This document shows, in pieces, positions 37,176 through 49,385 of a stretch of DNA of 64,000 nt. The DNA is taken from contig JAFREQ010000063.1 in the NCBI GenBank assembly GCA_025331565.1, positions 744,001 to 808,000 of the forward strand, given 5' to 3'. Under the pieces are notes generated by a model. The model was not told where the DNA came from and ran no database searches. It was given only the letters and a program-made list of their open reading frames with translations. The stretch's first letter is position 1; every line of letters starts with the position of its first letter. A program made the translations under genes and the position numbers. This DNA comes from Holacanthus passer (Eukaryota > Chordata > Actinopteri > Pomacanthidae).

Positions 37176-39639
37176 TGAATGGAATTCAAGTGTGTACGTG
37201 GTGATGCGGGCTGCGTGGGAGGAGGCGTGACATCTTAATTCCCTGATCTCAACATTAGGGCGATATCCAAAACAGAGATCTGAAAGTCAGTCGGTTCAGG
37301 GAGGAATTGGACCGGGAGACCCTTTCTGTGTTCCAGCATTATTTTTCCAAATGCTTTTGTACGTTCTTGTTGGCAGCACTTCTGATAATAGCGATCAAAG
37401 GCAGATGGTGGAAGCTCTAAATTCTGCTTGAACCTTATGTAAGGTGATCTGCGTCAGGAGGAAAAAAAAAAAGAATCTGTGGATCATTAATTCTCTTTAT
37501 GGCTCGGCTAAAAGCGTTGCAGGACATCGTGGATATTCAACTCTGTGGACAAACTCCATCTTCTGAAAAACAAGGCTTACACTTATCGATTTGTGACTGA
37601 AACATTATGGCATCTGAATTATGTTTTCCATTGGCATAATGAGAGAACGCTTTAAAAGAAACGTATCTGCTAAGTTGCACAAAGTGTAAAATTCATACTA
37701 TATCCTCTCATGGCAGCTAAACTATAATCACCATCTTAATTGTTATGTTAAAGCCTCCTTCTATTCCTGCACAACTTTCTTCATCCTACACATCCATTAC
37801 AGCATAACTACATCTATCTTTTAAATGACTATAAGTACATCTAAATTGATTCATCACCTTTACCTGCTTATTCCCTTAATCAACATCTTTCTCAAACAGA
37901 TCATAGCATTTGGAGTTTAATTTTACTCTTCAGCTTATTTTCTTAGTGGAGGCACAAAGGCTTGCTACCAAATGCAAGGGCAGTAGGCTAAGTACGTGTG
38001 GGAGGCCTATTCAGACTTTGGAAAGCTGTGTCATTAAAGGTGTTTTTCATTTGGAGGATGAATGACTTCGCTGCAAATATAAAAGCCGGGGGTCAAGGGA
38101 GTGGGTTAGTTTGTTTGTTAGAAACTTTATGGTCCACAATGTGGCAAACAAGCCATGAAAAGAAAAGTTGAGCTTCATTTGAAGGACACTATGCATCATA
38201 TAATTTTCCTGATTACCGGTGACGCTTTGCTTTCTCCTTTGTCTGTATTTATTGACAGGGGGGGAAAAAAAGCTGGTTGCTGGAGAAAACAGAATTTGTA
38301 GGCATTGTGAATCCTTCCCTGAGTAATTACTAATTGTGTGTCTGATAACACGTAACAGGCCGGCGTTTAATGCTCGGCGCTGTATGAGGAAGCATGCTCT
38401 GTTCCTTGGTGATCTCCCCAAGGACAGACAAAAGCCACATTCCCAAATGACTGATCAATCCCCCCCCCGCAACTTCCCAGCAAACACGAAGCACGAGTGC
38501 AACTCCATCTATCGTCACGAGCAAACGTGCATGTATGAGCATACATTACTCTGGGTGATCATTTGTATGTGCATCACAGGCGTCGGAGAGAAAGATGCAA
38601 AGATTTCTCCATTAAAATATCAACCTGCTAAAGCGAGTACTAATCCAGTGATCGTATTTTGCTACATACCGTGAGCTGATCTGCACACTTCATTTCAAAT
38701 AAAGTAAAAAAATGATATATACGTGGGTGAAACATGCTCAACAGTTGAATATGTACAGAGCCTCCCTGTGGATATATGAGCAAAAACTTTATTTCCCACA
38801 AGCTGCACCAAATAGTGTCGACCACATATATGTTGCTCCGCTTGTTCAGTTTCCTGACACTCGCTCCATCAATGCAATGCTCAAAAAACTACTGTCCTTA
38901 ATCCCTCAGCAAATATCTGCAGTATTTTAGACCTATGTAAAGTGTGTCTACAACAGACCAGACGTTCATCACAAGGCGTTACTATTTGAAATAAAATATC
39001 CCACACACAAACTACACAAAGAGTCCACAAGTGTCGGACACTTGTCTTGAATAAAATGCAAACGTGCGCAGGAAAGAATCCAACTGAGTCTCTCATCTGT
39101 GGTAAATATGAGGATTCTGTTACGTAATAATAGCTCACAGATAATAACACATTAAATACCTGCATGTCTTGATTCCTCAGTATGTGACGGGAAAAGATTT
39201 CGTTTCCAATGAAGAAAACTGGCAAAATGAATATATACATTTTCTACATATCAGGGACACATAAATAATAGTTTTGAGGTTTATTGCAGCTTGTAGGTTA
39301 TATATTATAGACCATAACATTATGTGTGTGATATTATCTTATGAATGGAAAGCGAGCGGTAAAGCCTGCAGCAGTGAATCGAGCTATAGGAGCTGAAACA
39401 CAGCCTCTCTAATCTCTCACCTTGAGCTGTATTACAACTTATGAAAAGTGATGTTGTGTGTGTGATGTTGTTTTGCTATACATTAAATACATAATGTCCG
39501 GTGTCAAGGCTGTGACAGCGGTCTTACTGTAAGCGACCTGCTATCTTACACAAAGCCCAGAAAACGTTTTAATCACGGCGAAACTCAATTATTCTACAAG
39601 ACAAACTGCCGCTTGTTTTTAAGGCACATATTTGTCTTT
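37176..39639. other. Unique non-coding DNA
   Basis: Nothing recognised. A short C run lies at 38461-38468. Confidence 0.45.
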
Positions 39640-39830
39640 TTGAAATGAATTTTTAATATTCGCTGACAGTGTTGGGACGACTGTTCTGCTGTGTGAAATC
39701 CATTACAGGACACAGCCCCAGTGATTGCAGCCAGATTGAGGGAGGCCATTTGCAAAGTTTCCATTAAAAGCAACTTCCTGGTCTTTTCAAAGCCGCCGCT
39801 GTCAAACGGCTGCTGACAGTGAGTGTGTGA
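39640..39830. promoter_or_regulatory. Candidate conserved non-coding block
   Basis: Repeat-free sequence (tgaatttttaatattcgctg, gtgattgcagccagattgag, catttgcaaagtttccatta) immediately left of the GT microsatellite. This is an inference by texture only. Confidence 0.25.
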
Positions 39831-39859
39831 GCAGGGGTGAGCGAGTGATGTGACGGAGC

Positions 39860-39860
<1 letters not shown>

Positions 39861-39905
<45 letters not shown>

Positions 39906-39914
39906 GTGTGTGTG
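39861..39914 (+). repeat. (GT)n microsatellite, about 54 bp
   Basis: A GT tract with a single cgtg interruption around 39901. A small open frame over it (MCVCVC...) is simply translated repeat. Confidence 0.97.
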
Positions 39915-40478
39915 GTAATAGGCAGAGAAAAATGCATCAGGGCAAGTTAGGCAACTTAATTAAAACAATGTTGATTACTTTGTCAAATGATGGCAATTTA
40001 AAGGCTGAAGGAGGACTCAGAATAAAGGGAGATATAAGAGGCTTAGAACTCTGCTGATTTTCATTATTGTGTTAGTTCTCCATGAGAAAACAGCCAGCCA
40101 CCAAAACTCACTCCCTCGGATAATTAGTGCTATTTTAAAAATGCTGTGGTGAGATCCATCGCTGCCCAGGGTCTTGACAAATCTTTCGAGAAGCTTTCAG
40201 ATTCAAAGCTGGAATCTTTTGGCTCGTCTCTTGGTCTGTATTCCCTGAATGGGAAGCGGGTTGGCTGAAATCTAAAGAGAATGACGACCAAGCGTTGAAA
40301 ATAATCACTTTCATAATAGCGTCCTTACAGTCATCATTTTTACATCATGTGCATGACTTCCCAAAAGTGGAAGTTAATCATCCCTTAATTGGCTATAGGA
40401 AGTTAAATAATAAAAGCCTAAAAATTGGGAGTGCTTTGTAACATTTATAATGAAAAGTTACACAGCTTATAATGAGAT
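39915..40478. other. Unique non-coding DNA
   Basis: Nothing recognised. Confidence 0.5.
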
Positions 40479-40736
40479 TAGTGCTAAAACAATTAGTTGC
40501 TTAATGCAAACAATGAACAAAAAAGGAAGAAATAATGATAATTCACCAAATATTCTCTGATTCCAGCTTCTCCAGTGTGACTCGATGCTACTCATTGTAC
40601 ACTGAATTTGTATGGTTGGTCAGAAGCAGACAGTAAGTAATTTGAGGATATTAAACAATATCTCCAGGAAACAGATTTTATAGATTCTGAAATGACGAAT
40701 TGGAAAAAAAAAACAAATCCTCATTAGTTGCAGCCC
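40479..40736. mobile_element. Decayed non-autonomous element of the 'ttagttgcagccc' family
   Basis: The right end cattagttgcagccc and left end tagtgctaaaacaattagtt match the two ends of a very common percomorph repeat, recalled from memory. The internal piece gattccagcttctccagtgt also fits (family form 'attccagcttctcaaatgtga'). At about 258 bp it is shorter and more eroded than I remember for the family. No coding capacity. A likely scrap of another copy is at 52317-52372. Confidence 0.65.
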
Positions 40737-42094
40737 TTTTTTTTTTCTTGAAATAACGTTTTTGAATTGAATTGAATTTTGTTGACTTTTTGGAGCATAC
40801 ACTTTGAATTCATCTCAAATACAAATGGTAAATCATCTTTTTTTTGTTGTTGGATAACAATCAAGCTTTGTCACAGACATTTCAACAACATCACAGCGTC
40901 TTATAAATATTTAAAACCCATCTTACACTGTTTTAGTGCCGTGGTTGAAAGCTCTGGTAAATGTAGTAAGTGGCCCTTTGGTTGGGCTTCATGTTCATGG
41001 GCAGTGTGCTGACAGCTGTGGGCAGGATTTACCGACAGCACCGATGATTTATTTAAAAAGTAATAAAATAATAAGCGCTAACATCTGTCAATTGTCATCT
41101 GTTAATGAGGTGATCAAAACACGGCTCCAGAACTGCATTATTAAGATGAAGCTCGCTCATCCTCAGAAGGAAGCTGCGTGAGGTGAAGGACCATCTGAGC
41201 GGACAGGTTCACCTTGGAGATACATACTGTATACAGCAGCTTCCTGAGGAAGACGAGCCGGCTCAGTGTGAGAGCTCTTCCTCCATTTCATCCACCCCCA
41301 CAACCCCCTGCCCCTCCAGCATTTTCAGAGCATGTCAAAGACCCTGAGAGGTTAATTATTTGGTGCCATGATCTGTTTATTTATTTAACTCAGGCCGCAT
41401 TCCCACTGCTCTTATCTATTCCTTCGCAGCATGTCAGGAAGTGGGCTGAATCCTAATAAACGAGATTCCTTTGCAGCTCTCAGCTCCGCTATTAAAAAGT
41501 AGCGCGGCGCGTTTGGGAATGAGATATCAAGCGAACACACAGGCGTCAGGCGCCCATCTTCCGCTGTCACTGTGTGAGACTTGAGAGGAATTCAGAGAGC
41601 CGATCTGAGATTGTTCTCGCGCCGCCACCGACTCAGCAATTGGTAAATATCCAAGATGATGTTTGTGAATGTAAATTGAGGGAAGCTGTGAAAAGGCTCG
41701 AGGTAACTGGTGAGAATTGACTGCAAATCGCAAATCCTGTACTTTCCTTTCACCACCACACGCACTCACTTAGCGTCAGTCGAGAAGAAAGAAAGCGAAT
41801 AGCTCAGAGAATCTCAGTCGTGTTCGACTTCATACCATCGTTTCACTCATTAAGTGAATCTTGGCGCTTTCAGGCAAAAGGACCAAGTTCTGATCATTTT
41901 ACAATCCAAAGTTTGCTCCAGCACCTCAGCTGCAAAACATTTACACGGACCTTGTGGGTGGCTAACGATCACAAAATGAGTAAAATGCTTCACCTTTTGA
42001 ACAAGTAAGAATTCCTGCTGTTATAAAAGTTGCATTGTCTGGCACCAAGAGAGACAGAAAATACAAGCACAACATAATGTAACCATGCTGCAGA
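40737..42094. other. Unique non-coding DNA
   Basis: No gene is seen. 41320-41700 has some enhancer-like texture (gttaattatttggtgcc, tcctaataaacgag), but I do not call it. Confidence 0.45.
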
Positions 42095-42260
42095 TGTCAC
42101 GATTCATCTCATCTCCGGCCAATCTCCGATGAATTATCCAAGGTATTACGTTCATATTTGATTTTTTCAGCCTGCAGTTTATGTTCAATGCCAACGTTCA
42201 TTACCACTGCACAAAGCGCTGCGCCCATTATTTAGCCAGAAAGTAAGGACGTGAAGGTCA
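42095..42260. promoter_or_regulatory. Candidate conserved non-coding block
   Basis: Repeat-free, with words such as gatgaattatccaagg, caacgttcattaccactgc and gcccattatttagccag. An inference only. Confidence 0.25.
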
Positions 42261-42609
42261 GGGTGATGAATTGGCGTGAAAAGGAAATGTAATGTAATGC
42301 GTAGCAGGGCCGGTTTTTGTGCTCGAGACCAGAGTTTGCTTTCTGTCACAGATCAACAATTACTGTCTAAGATATATTGCAGAAAAGTCAGTGGGCACAG
42401 TTAGCTTTTTTTTAATTCAACCCGAGATCAAGCTTAAATATCTGATGTCAGTCAATTAAGAAATGCCGTAATCAGCCCGATCCAAATCCAGTAAGTCAAC
42501 TCAGGACGTTTGGAAGTAAACCAAAAACGCCATCAAAGCAAATTGGATTTCATCTGGAGGAGATGTTTCCGTGCCAATCAGCTGCTGTGCTGGTGCAGCT
42601 TGGTTGGAA

Positions 42610-42871
42610 CAGAAGCCGGCGTCCTCCTGAGGCCATCACAGGATGCACCTTAACAGCCCGCATCAGCCTTTGCTTTTTCAACTGGAGCGTGAGCTTTCAT
42701 CCGGCCCGCCTTTCTGCTCACCTGCCGCGGGGAGACCAAACACTGACCGCCGTCGACACACTTCGCCCCGGAGCTTCTCCCGTCTCGTGCGGCCCTCCAA
42801 GGCCGCTTTTGTTAACCTCCAAACGCCCTCCACCATTTTTTGATCCGCGTGAGGAGCGACGCACTGCTTTC
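42610..42871. promoter_or_regulatory. CpG island
   Basis: A hand count gives 22 CpG in about 256 bases (42616-42871), for example ctgaccgccgtcgacac and tcccgtctcgtgcggcc, against a CpG-poor background. Three overlapping open frames on both strands (up to 108 codons) come from the GC-rich composition and lack known domains. It may be a promoter or regulatory islet, with no transcript evidence. Confidence 0.5.
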
Positions 42872-43060
42872 CTAGCTGGTGCATTATAAATCAATTATGT
42901 TCTGCTATGGAACCAATCTCTCTTTTCTCTCCAACATCCACTGAAATCATAATGACGACTGAGCCCATTCATCTTGGCTCATGTGGAGTGGAGCTGTCAC
43001 CCAACAACATCACAGTCACATATATGTACATACTGTGTTTACGTATAGACAAGCTCTAAT

Positions 43061-43484
43061 CCAAAAAATGTTAGGACTCTGTGTAAAACAAAAATAAAAA
43101 CAAGATTGCAATCATTTGTAAACAAACTGTGTTTACTGACAGTTTTATGAATTGCTCATGTATTAATCTCCTTTATCCAATCATGTGTTCACAAAGTGTT
43201 GAACCTCTCTCCATCCTCGCTTGTGAACGACAAGCGACTGATTCTTTCCAGGATGAACCTTTCATACCCAATCATCATCCTATCACCTGTTACCAATGAA
43301 CCTGTTTACCTGTGGAATGATCCAAACAGGTGTTTTTGGATCAGTCCACAACTTTCACAGTCTTTTGTTGCTCCTTTTGTTGTCTTTGTGCTGTTTTCAA
43401 TCGAGTACAGGTTCAAAAGGATTCGCAGATTATCACATTCTGTTTTATTTATGTTTTACACAGAGTCCCAACTTTTTTTCGAAT
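43061..43484. mobile_element. Near-complete MITE with about 55-bp terminal inverted repeats
   Basis: The left terminus aaaaaatgttaggactctgt, continuing tgtaaaac (43063-43117), is an imperfect inverted copy of the right terminus tttacacagagtcccaactt, continuing tttttcg (43425-43484). The internal part (acaactttcacagtctttt, tgttgctccttttg, tgaacctgtttacctg) matches from memory a teleost family with 'agttgggac...' ends. Length is about 424 bp and it is non-coding. The two small plus frames inside are incidental. The superfamily and target duplication were not resolved. Confidence 0.82.
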
Positions 43485-43948
43485 CAAGGTTGTTTATATA
43501 CAGTAAACACATATAAAAGTACATTAAAAGTGTATTGACGTACAAAGATACAATCAGGAAGTCAAGTATGCGCTCTAATGCATAACTTTAAAACCAAGAA
43601 ACGGCGGGATGTTACGTCAAGGTAATGGAAAATGGAGGTAAAAGCAAGTTGAAAAAAATCAACAGGGACTTTCATACTTAAAGCGGTGCAGTTGAGTTGA
43701 ACTTGACACCTTTAATGGGAGGCACGAACCACAGGAATATGTGGTATATTTGATCCATGACGTGCTTAAGTGTTAAGAGAGTTGTAGTTAACACCATCAT
43801 TTACAAAGACGAGCATTGGGGAGCCATTAGGCTTGTCTTGTATTTGACTTTGTGAGTAGCTGGATGTTTAACAACGCATGGGAGTCTGAGCAGGTGCCAG
43901 AGTGATTATTCCACTGCCCTTTTAACCACAAGCCACATTTCTCATGTT
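43485..43948. other. Unique non-coding DNA
   Basis: Nothing recognised. Confidence 0.5.
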
Positions 43949-43988
43949 AACACACACACACAGAGGCAGGCGTGCACACACACAGAGA
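43949..43988 (+). repeat. Interrupted (CA)n tract
   Basis: Two CA runs separated by gaggcaggcgtg. An imperfect microsatellite. Confidence 0.85.
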
Positions 43989-45234
43989 GGCGACAGACCA
44001 ACCCACCCACATTCAGCCGATGTGATAAGATATTCTGCATGACAGCTGTGGGTACAGAGAGGAAAAAGAGATGTCTAGGGATTGGCTAAATCCAGTCTGC
44101 TATAGGCACAGAACACATAAATAATCCTATCAGCTTTAAAAAGCGTCTTGCTCTCCTTCATCTCCCACAACCTTCTCAAATCAAGTAACAGCGAGAGAAT
44201 TCCAAAACCTCTCGCCTGCAGCTACTTCAACTCCAATTTTGACTCGGACCCCGAAGCAGAAACTAAAGGCACTTTGGTCAAAATATTGTCTCCAGAGGTT
44301 AAGTTGAAACATTGCTTGTTGCAGCGGAGAAACGCTTCATGCTTCCTCACAAGGTCTTTAGTAAAAAGAAAAATCCTCCCTCTGGTATAAATACACACTC
44401 TTGGCAGTAAATGTGTGATATTCGGTGCTTTGCCATTCCCCCGACCTACTGTACCTAATCTACTTCAGTTTATAGTTGATGTTATGTCATCCCTGAATGT
44501 TCTCTGTGTTTATAGATGCAAAAATATTTTAAACGTGTCCAAAAGCAGCTGAAGAAAATGACTGTCATGTTTCAAGTGTTGCAAGATTAGAATTTATTGA
44601 TTGGATTTAGTGCAAATTCTGACAAGACCATGTCTGGAAGGATTTAATCAAAGGGATGTGAATTGTAAGTGTAGAAAAATACTCACAGCTATGCAGTGGA
44701 TCTGAAATGACGGTTTAGTTGTAGAAGTTGAAGTGCAAAAAGATTGATCGCAGTTTGAGCTTGAGGACAGCGGTTTCGTCTAATTTGCAAAATGCAATGA
44801 AAGAGATAGAAGGCCAGAGGAATGGAGGAAACGTGTGAAGTCAGGCCTCATCTCGATCTCCAATGTTGACCAGAAGACTTTCACTGTGCCTGTGAGCAAC
44901 CTGCTCTTCCACAGCCACATTTTCTTTCTTCTGTTTCTCTATATTCCCTTAGTTGGGTAAGTTTATAGTTATGAGCAATTATTATTATCCTTAAAAGCGA
45001 CGTCATCTAAAAAACACCCAGTGGTTTCGTTTTGTAATGAGAAAGATATTAACAGAGGTGAAGCTACAAGCTATGATCCAAAAATTAAAAAAAAAAGAGA
45101 ATACAGAAAATGTGTATTGACATAAATAATCGGTAGGTTATTTATTCAAGATCATTGCAGATGAGGAGGGCACAACAAAATGACAGTCCGACTTCAAATG
45201 AAAGAAAGTGATGTGGGAAAATGGGATGGAAGTA
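43989..45234. other. Unique non-coding DNA
   Basis: Nothing recognised. Confidence 0.5.
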
Positions 45235-45525
45235 TGTCATTTATTTCTATCTTAATTTGAGGAACAGTATCCACATCTGGTGTTTACGTGTGCTGCTGTT
45301 GATCCTGTGGACCAGAAGCTTCAGTGGACGTTTAAGGCACGTGCTTCATTTATGCCATGATTTATTCTTTAGTGGGTTTCTGCAGCATGTTTTTCACATT
45401 TTGCTTTTATCAATGCGCCAACTTTTCTGCACCAGCAAAGCGTAAAAACCTTTTTTTTTTTTGCAATATCCTCAATGTGCACAAATAGAAAATGCACATA
45501 AAAACAGGTGGATGGAAACACGATG
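45235..45525 (-). mobile_element. Right-end fragment of the ggtttccatccac MITE family
   Basis: The end aaaacaggtggatggaaac (about 45500-45518) is the inverted counterpart of the terminus at 11476. Inward pieces accagcaaagcgtaaaaac, atcaatgcgccaact and aatgtgcacaaatagaaaatg fit the family as remembered. The opposite end is missing or decayed, and the left border is approximate. The 74-codon plus frame inside is not a gene. Confidence 0.65.
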
Positions 45526-46999
45526 ACACATGTTATGACACATTCTGGAGACAGAAAAAAAATTCTCAGTAAAGTAATAAAAAAAATAGGTAAATTAGTT
45601 TGTGATACAAATAAGCCACTGAACTAAATGGAGTCCACTTGTGTCCCTGAGCAGATGATGAAACTTTCTGAAACAGACAATCCGACATTCACGCCCACTT
45701 CATGCACTGATTGATGTGCAGAGATGTGAAATTAGGCAGGTTTTGAACTTCTGTCCCGAAAACTTTTTTTCCATTCAAACTACTTCCTTCACTTTTCATA
45801 CACACAGCAAACACTGGAACCACGAATGCCTTTGAGGGGGGAGACCATCCAGAAGCGTGCGCCGCTCTCTCCCCATACGTACGATTCCTCACGTCGAGAC
45901 TACAAAGCCGTGCAGGACACAGAGGCTTCTCGGAGAGAGATCGGGAAGCCAGGGGGATGCAGGCAGGAGGAGGCTACGCTGCAGGCTTTTCACATCGCTT
46001 TCAAGTGTGAGCGAATCGCCTCAGATGTGGCCTTAACACATTCCCAGTGAAGGACTGTGTCCATCCTCTGACTGACTACCAGGTAAGATGCTCTTGTGTT
46101 GCCTCGCTTCAGAAACTTGGTCAATCAACTCTTCTCAGAGCAGAAATTATGACCAGATCAGATTCCGACTGGACGAGCAATGAGTGAAATACATGAAAAC
46201 AGTGACAGCGCTCACCACAGCACATTTATCCAAAGGGATAAATACAAAGCAATGAGTTGCTTCTGATGTCGACCACAGCTAACGAAATTCCAGCTGGACT
46301 GAAAAGTGAAGCACATCATTTTTTACTTTGCCTTCTGCTTTATTAAAGCAACCTTCCGCAGAAGAGTTTGCTCATCTTCCTCATCTCCAGTGGACTTTCT
46401 GTGTGATTGTTCGAGAACGAAGCCGTCGCTTTTTTTATTCTGAAACACAACGAAACCTGAAATTTATTATTCATTTCCTGCAACGGCTTTCTGCAAATTC
46501 TGCATACGTTTGTGCAATTTCCGCAGTTTTCTGGCTTCAAGATATTTCCGGCTGCACCGTGAACGTCTTTCTGTCATCTATTCTTAGTTGGATATCAGCT
46601 GAATAAGAAAAAATACAGAACGCCATCAAAGTCTGAAATGGCCTAGAAATGCGAGGCAGTTTCTTAACAGAGCTTTGTAGTGTTCCTGCGTGTTTGTGTC
46701 ATGCAGCTTATAGAGGGACAATACAAAGCGAATGCCTCTATAAGTCACTCCCATTATACAGACTCGATCCATCAGGCAATCTATTGAATTTCCCTTGGGA
46801 CAAAACTGATTCTGAAATCCCATTCAACTGGGCGATAGCTTCATACCAAAATCAGATGTACACGTGCTCCCTGGAGGTTTGCACTGTACTACTTCATCTG
46901 CCTTTACGGGCCTCCTCATTGGTTGAGTATCAGCAGTCGGGGGGCCTTTATCTAAACGGCAGCTACTTTTCTTGATGGGCTTGTTTGATTGATAAAAAT
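45526..46999. other. Unique non-coding DNA with a CpG-richer patch
   Basis: 45848-45955 is somewhat CpG-rich (aagcgtgcgccgctc, atacgtacgattcc). Open frames over it have no known domain. A donor-like ccaggtaagatg lies near 46080, but no matching exon could be argued. Confidence 0.4.
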
Positions 47000-47150
47000 A
47001 ATTTAACCAGGGAGACGAGAGCCAATAAATAAAACTAGCAGGGAGCTGTGGCAGGGAGCGAGGCGAAGGCGCAATTGTTTTTTAATCTGGCGGTGATGAG
47101 CGAGGTCACAGGCGATGATTAAAGTGTAGGGGGGCCCATCATAGCTGTGC
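47000..47150. promoter_or_regulatory. Candidate conserved non-coding block
   Basis: Repeat-free, with ataaaaataatttaaccagg, cgcaattgttttttaatctg and ggcgatgattaaagtg. Enhancer-like texture only. Confidence 0.25.
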
Positions 47151-47850
47151 AACTGCTTGGGTTTTCTGTTTGCACCTTGATGAGATGAAGGACCAGGAGC
47201 ATGCAGAATGGAGTGCCATGCCGCACCTTAATCCCTGATTTACTGCCTTTGGCACTCATTGATTGAAAAGAGCAGCGCATCGTGGCTGATCTGCCTAACA
47301 AGGAATGGGTAAAGGGGAGATTAAAGAGTGTGTGTGTTTGTGTGTGAAGTCTGTGAAGTGAGCCGCCACCTACACACCCAAGTCATCTAAGTCACCAAAG
47401 TTGTGGAGCAGACAACCGTGCTGATGGAAAGAATGAGGGAAAAGACCCCGAGCTGAGAAAAGAGACTGAGTAAACATGCCGATGGTTTGTGCTATGCAAC
47501 ATGTTCCCTGCTGAGCTCCTGTTTACACATATAATGACTGCGATACGGACATGCACATTTCCAAAGAGGCTCACCCACGCACAGAGGAGGCGCACACTAA
47601 CACACACACATCCAATTAAGCAGGCAAGCTTGAGATAGGCATGCTTTAAAAGCTCACAATCAGAGAAGACTGACTTAATTAAGACTCCTACATACTGTAT
47701 CTCTGATGGCATTTCATCTCGTCTAAGATCCCGCCGGCTGCACCGAGCATCTCAGCTCACCAGGGACCTCGCAACAACTTGCAACACATCAACCCCACAT
47801 TCCTCGATGGAGTCGTGATGAGCTGCAGTCGCTAAGCTCCATTTTCCATC
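47151..47850. other. Unique non-coding DNA
   Basis: Nothing recognised. Confidence 0.5.
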
Positions 47851-47924
47851 AAAAAAAAAAAAAAGCTAACTCTCGTTTGAAAAAATGTTTTCCTATATTG
47901 TTTATAGAAAAAAAAAAAAAAAAA
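47851..47924 (+). repeat. Two poly-A runs
   Basis: A runs of 14 (47851-47864) and 17 (47908-47924) bases, separated by about 43 bases. No retroposed body is recognised upstream. Confidence 0.85.
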
Positions 47925-49069
47925 CTGACGACGCCCCATGTGAGTAATTCATAATTGCCTGTTCAGACTTTCAAATGAAGACACCACCGCAGGCAAAACT
48001 GCCACAAAAAAGGGGGTAACCTGAGAGCGGAGGAAGACCCAGAGCTGCGGAGATGAGTTTGAGCCCGGATGCTAATTGGTAACTGATTCCCCTGCCTGGG
48101 ATATGATTAGAAGATAGAGAATCTTTGGTCTTGGGCGTCACTCGCTCATTTTCTCTGCCATTTCCTGAACGCAAACTATCTCCACAGAGCATAATAAAGA
48201 TAATCACGACTTGGTTCGGGCGCCGATGACTTGCTCAGATTCCTAAATGAAAATGTAACCAGCTCTATGACAAACACGACAGGACTGAACACACTGACTG
48301 ACATGGATGTAGACCTGCAGACCTGAAGACACTCATTGCAACTGAGACCTGCACAAATAATAAAAATGGTTGTGTACAAGACAAAGCTGTATTCCTATTA
48401 ATTCTCTTTTGAGGGCAACATGAAGAACTGGTGTTGTGCAAGAATAGCAACAATAACACTGGTAATCTGAATACTTCTGAAAATACTTTGCTTTATTGCA
48501 ATGTTGTCTCAAGGGTGAGGGCTTAAAAGCAACTTCAGTGAAATCTTTGCACAGTTTCTGAGAGCTTTGGATGAACTACAATGGAAAAGAGTAAAGGCTT
48601 CACTGAAATATTAAAATTAGACCTTAATATCAAGAAGAAAGCCCTGAAACTATGGCGCGCTGATTTCCCAGTAAACGTCCTAAAAATGCATCAAAGTCAC
48701 CCTTCAAAGACGACATTGTTTGTTATGTGGCATTATACCACAATCCGTCTGTTAAAATAAGAAGGTCTGAGATTGCAGTTTGGAAAAGCAGGAAGACGGC
48801 GGGGACAAAGATTTGACTCCGCTCACTTACACTTCACACAATAAGGACGGGGAAAATCCGAGCTCTCCAGTGGTTCGCAGAGCAATAAATACATGAATGC
48901 CGCTTCACTTGAGAGACGTACTTTTAGCTTTTCATCAGTTAGTTCAAAAAATGTTTTTCAGGATAAGCTCGACAATTCATGTTCTTGGACTAAAAAGCAA
49001 ATTAGTCAAAGTACTAGTCCATCTGCTCAAGTGGGAGTGAATTGGGCTCTCATGCTGAGTTTTAAAACT
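47925..49069. other. Unique non-coding DNA
   Basis: Nothing recognised. Confidence 0.5.
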
Positions 49070-49087
49070 ATCCATCCATCCATCCAC
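49070..49087 (+). repeat. Short (ATCC)n tract
   Basis: About four tetranucleotide units. Confidence 0.8.
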
Positions 49088-49254
49088 GTTGGCTTTTGGC
49101 ATAAACAGCATCTGTATAAGCTCTCAGGAAACAGCAAAGGACGTATCTTTGCGGATTAAACAGCCTATTTACACTTAACCACTTCATGCGTTCTGGGTGT
49201 ATTGGATAGGGAATCACAAAAGTCAAGTGTAATCCTGAAATTACACTGGAATTT

Positions 49255-49385
49255 GCTGTATTTAAGCATGTCTCATTAAAGCATTGTGATCAAATCTCAA
49301 TATGCAAATTAGATTGGCAGAGCTGCCCTGTGTTGTCACAAACACAATGCCTTTCAAATTGAGGGAAATGAAGCTGAAAGGAAGG
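49255..49385. promoter_or_regulatory. Candidate SOX/POU-type site cluster
   Basis: A perfect octamer ATGCAAAT (49302-49309) lies between gcattgtg (49281-49288) and its inverted copy cacaatgc (49343-49350). Both contain a SOX-type core. A TCF-like cctttcaaat follows. This spacing and combination suggest a regulatory module, but chance is possible. Confidence 0.3.

Noticed and set aside
39866..40057. Frame starting MCVCVCV
   Set aside because: It is the translated GT microsatellite.
42563..42889. 108-codon plus frame and its overlaps in the CpG island
   Set aside because: Open in several frames on both strands because GC-rich DNA has few stops. No domain.
46072..46090. Splice donor ccaggtaagatg as the end of a coding exon (45826-46050 frame)
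   Set aside because: The frame stops before the donor, and no acceptor or domain supports an exon.
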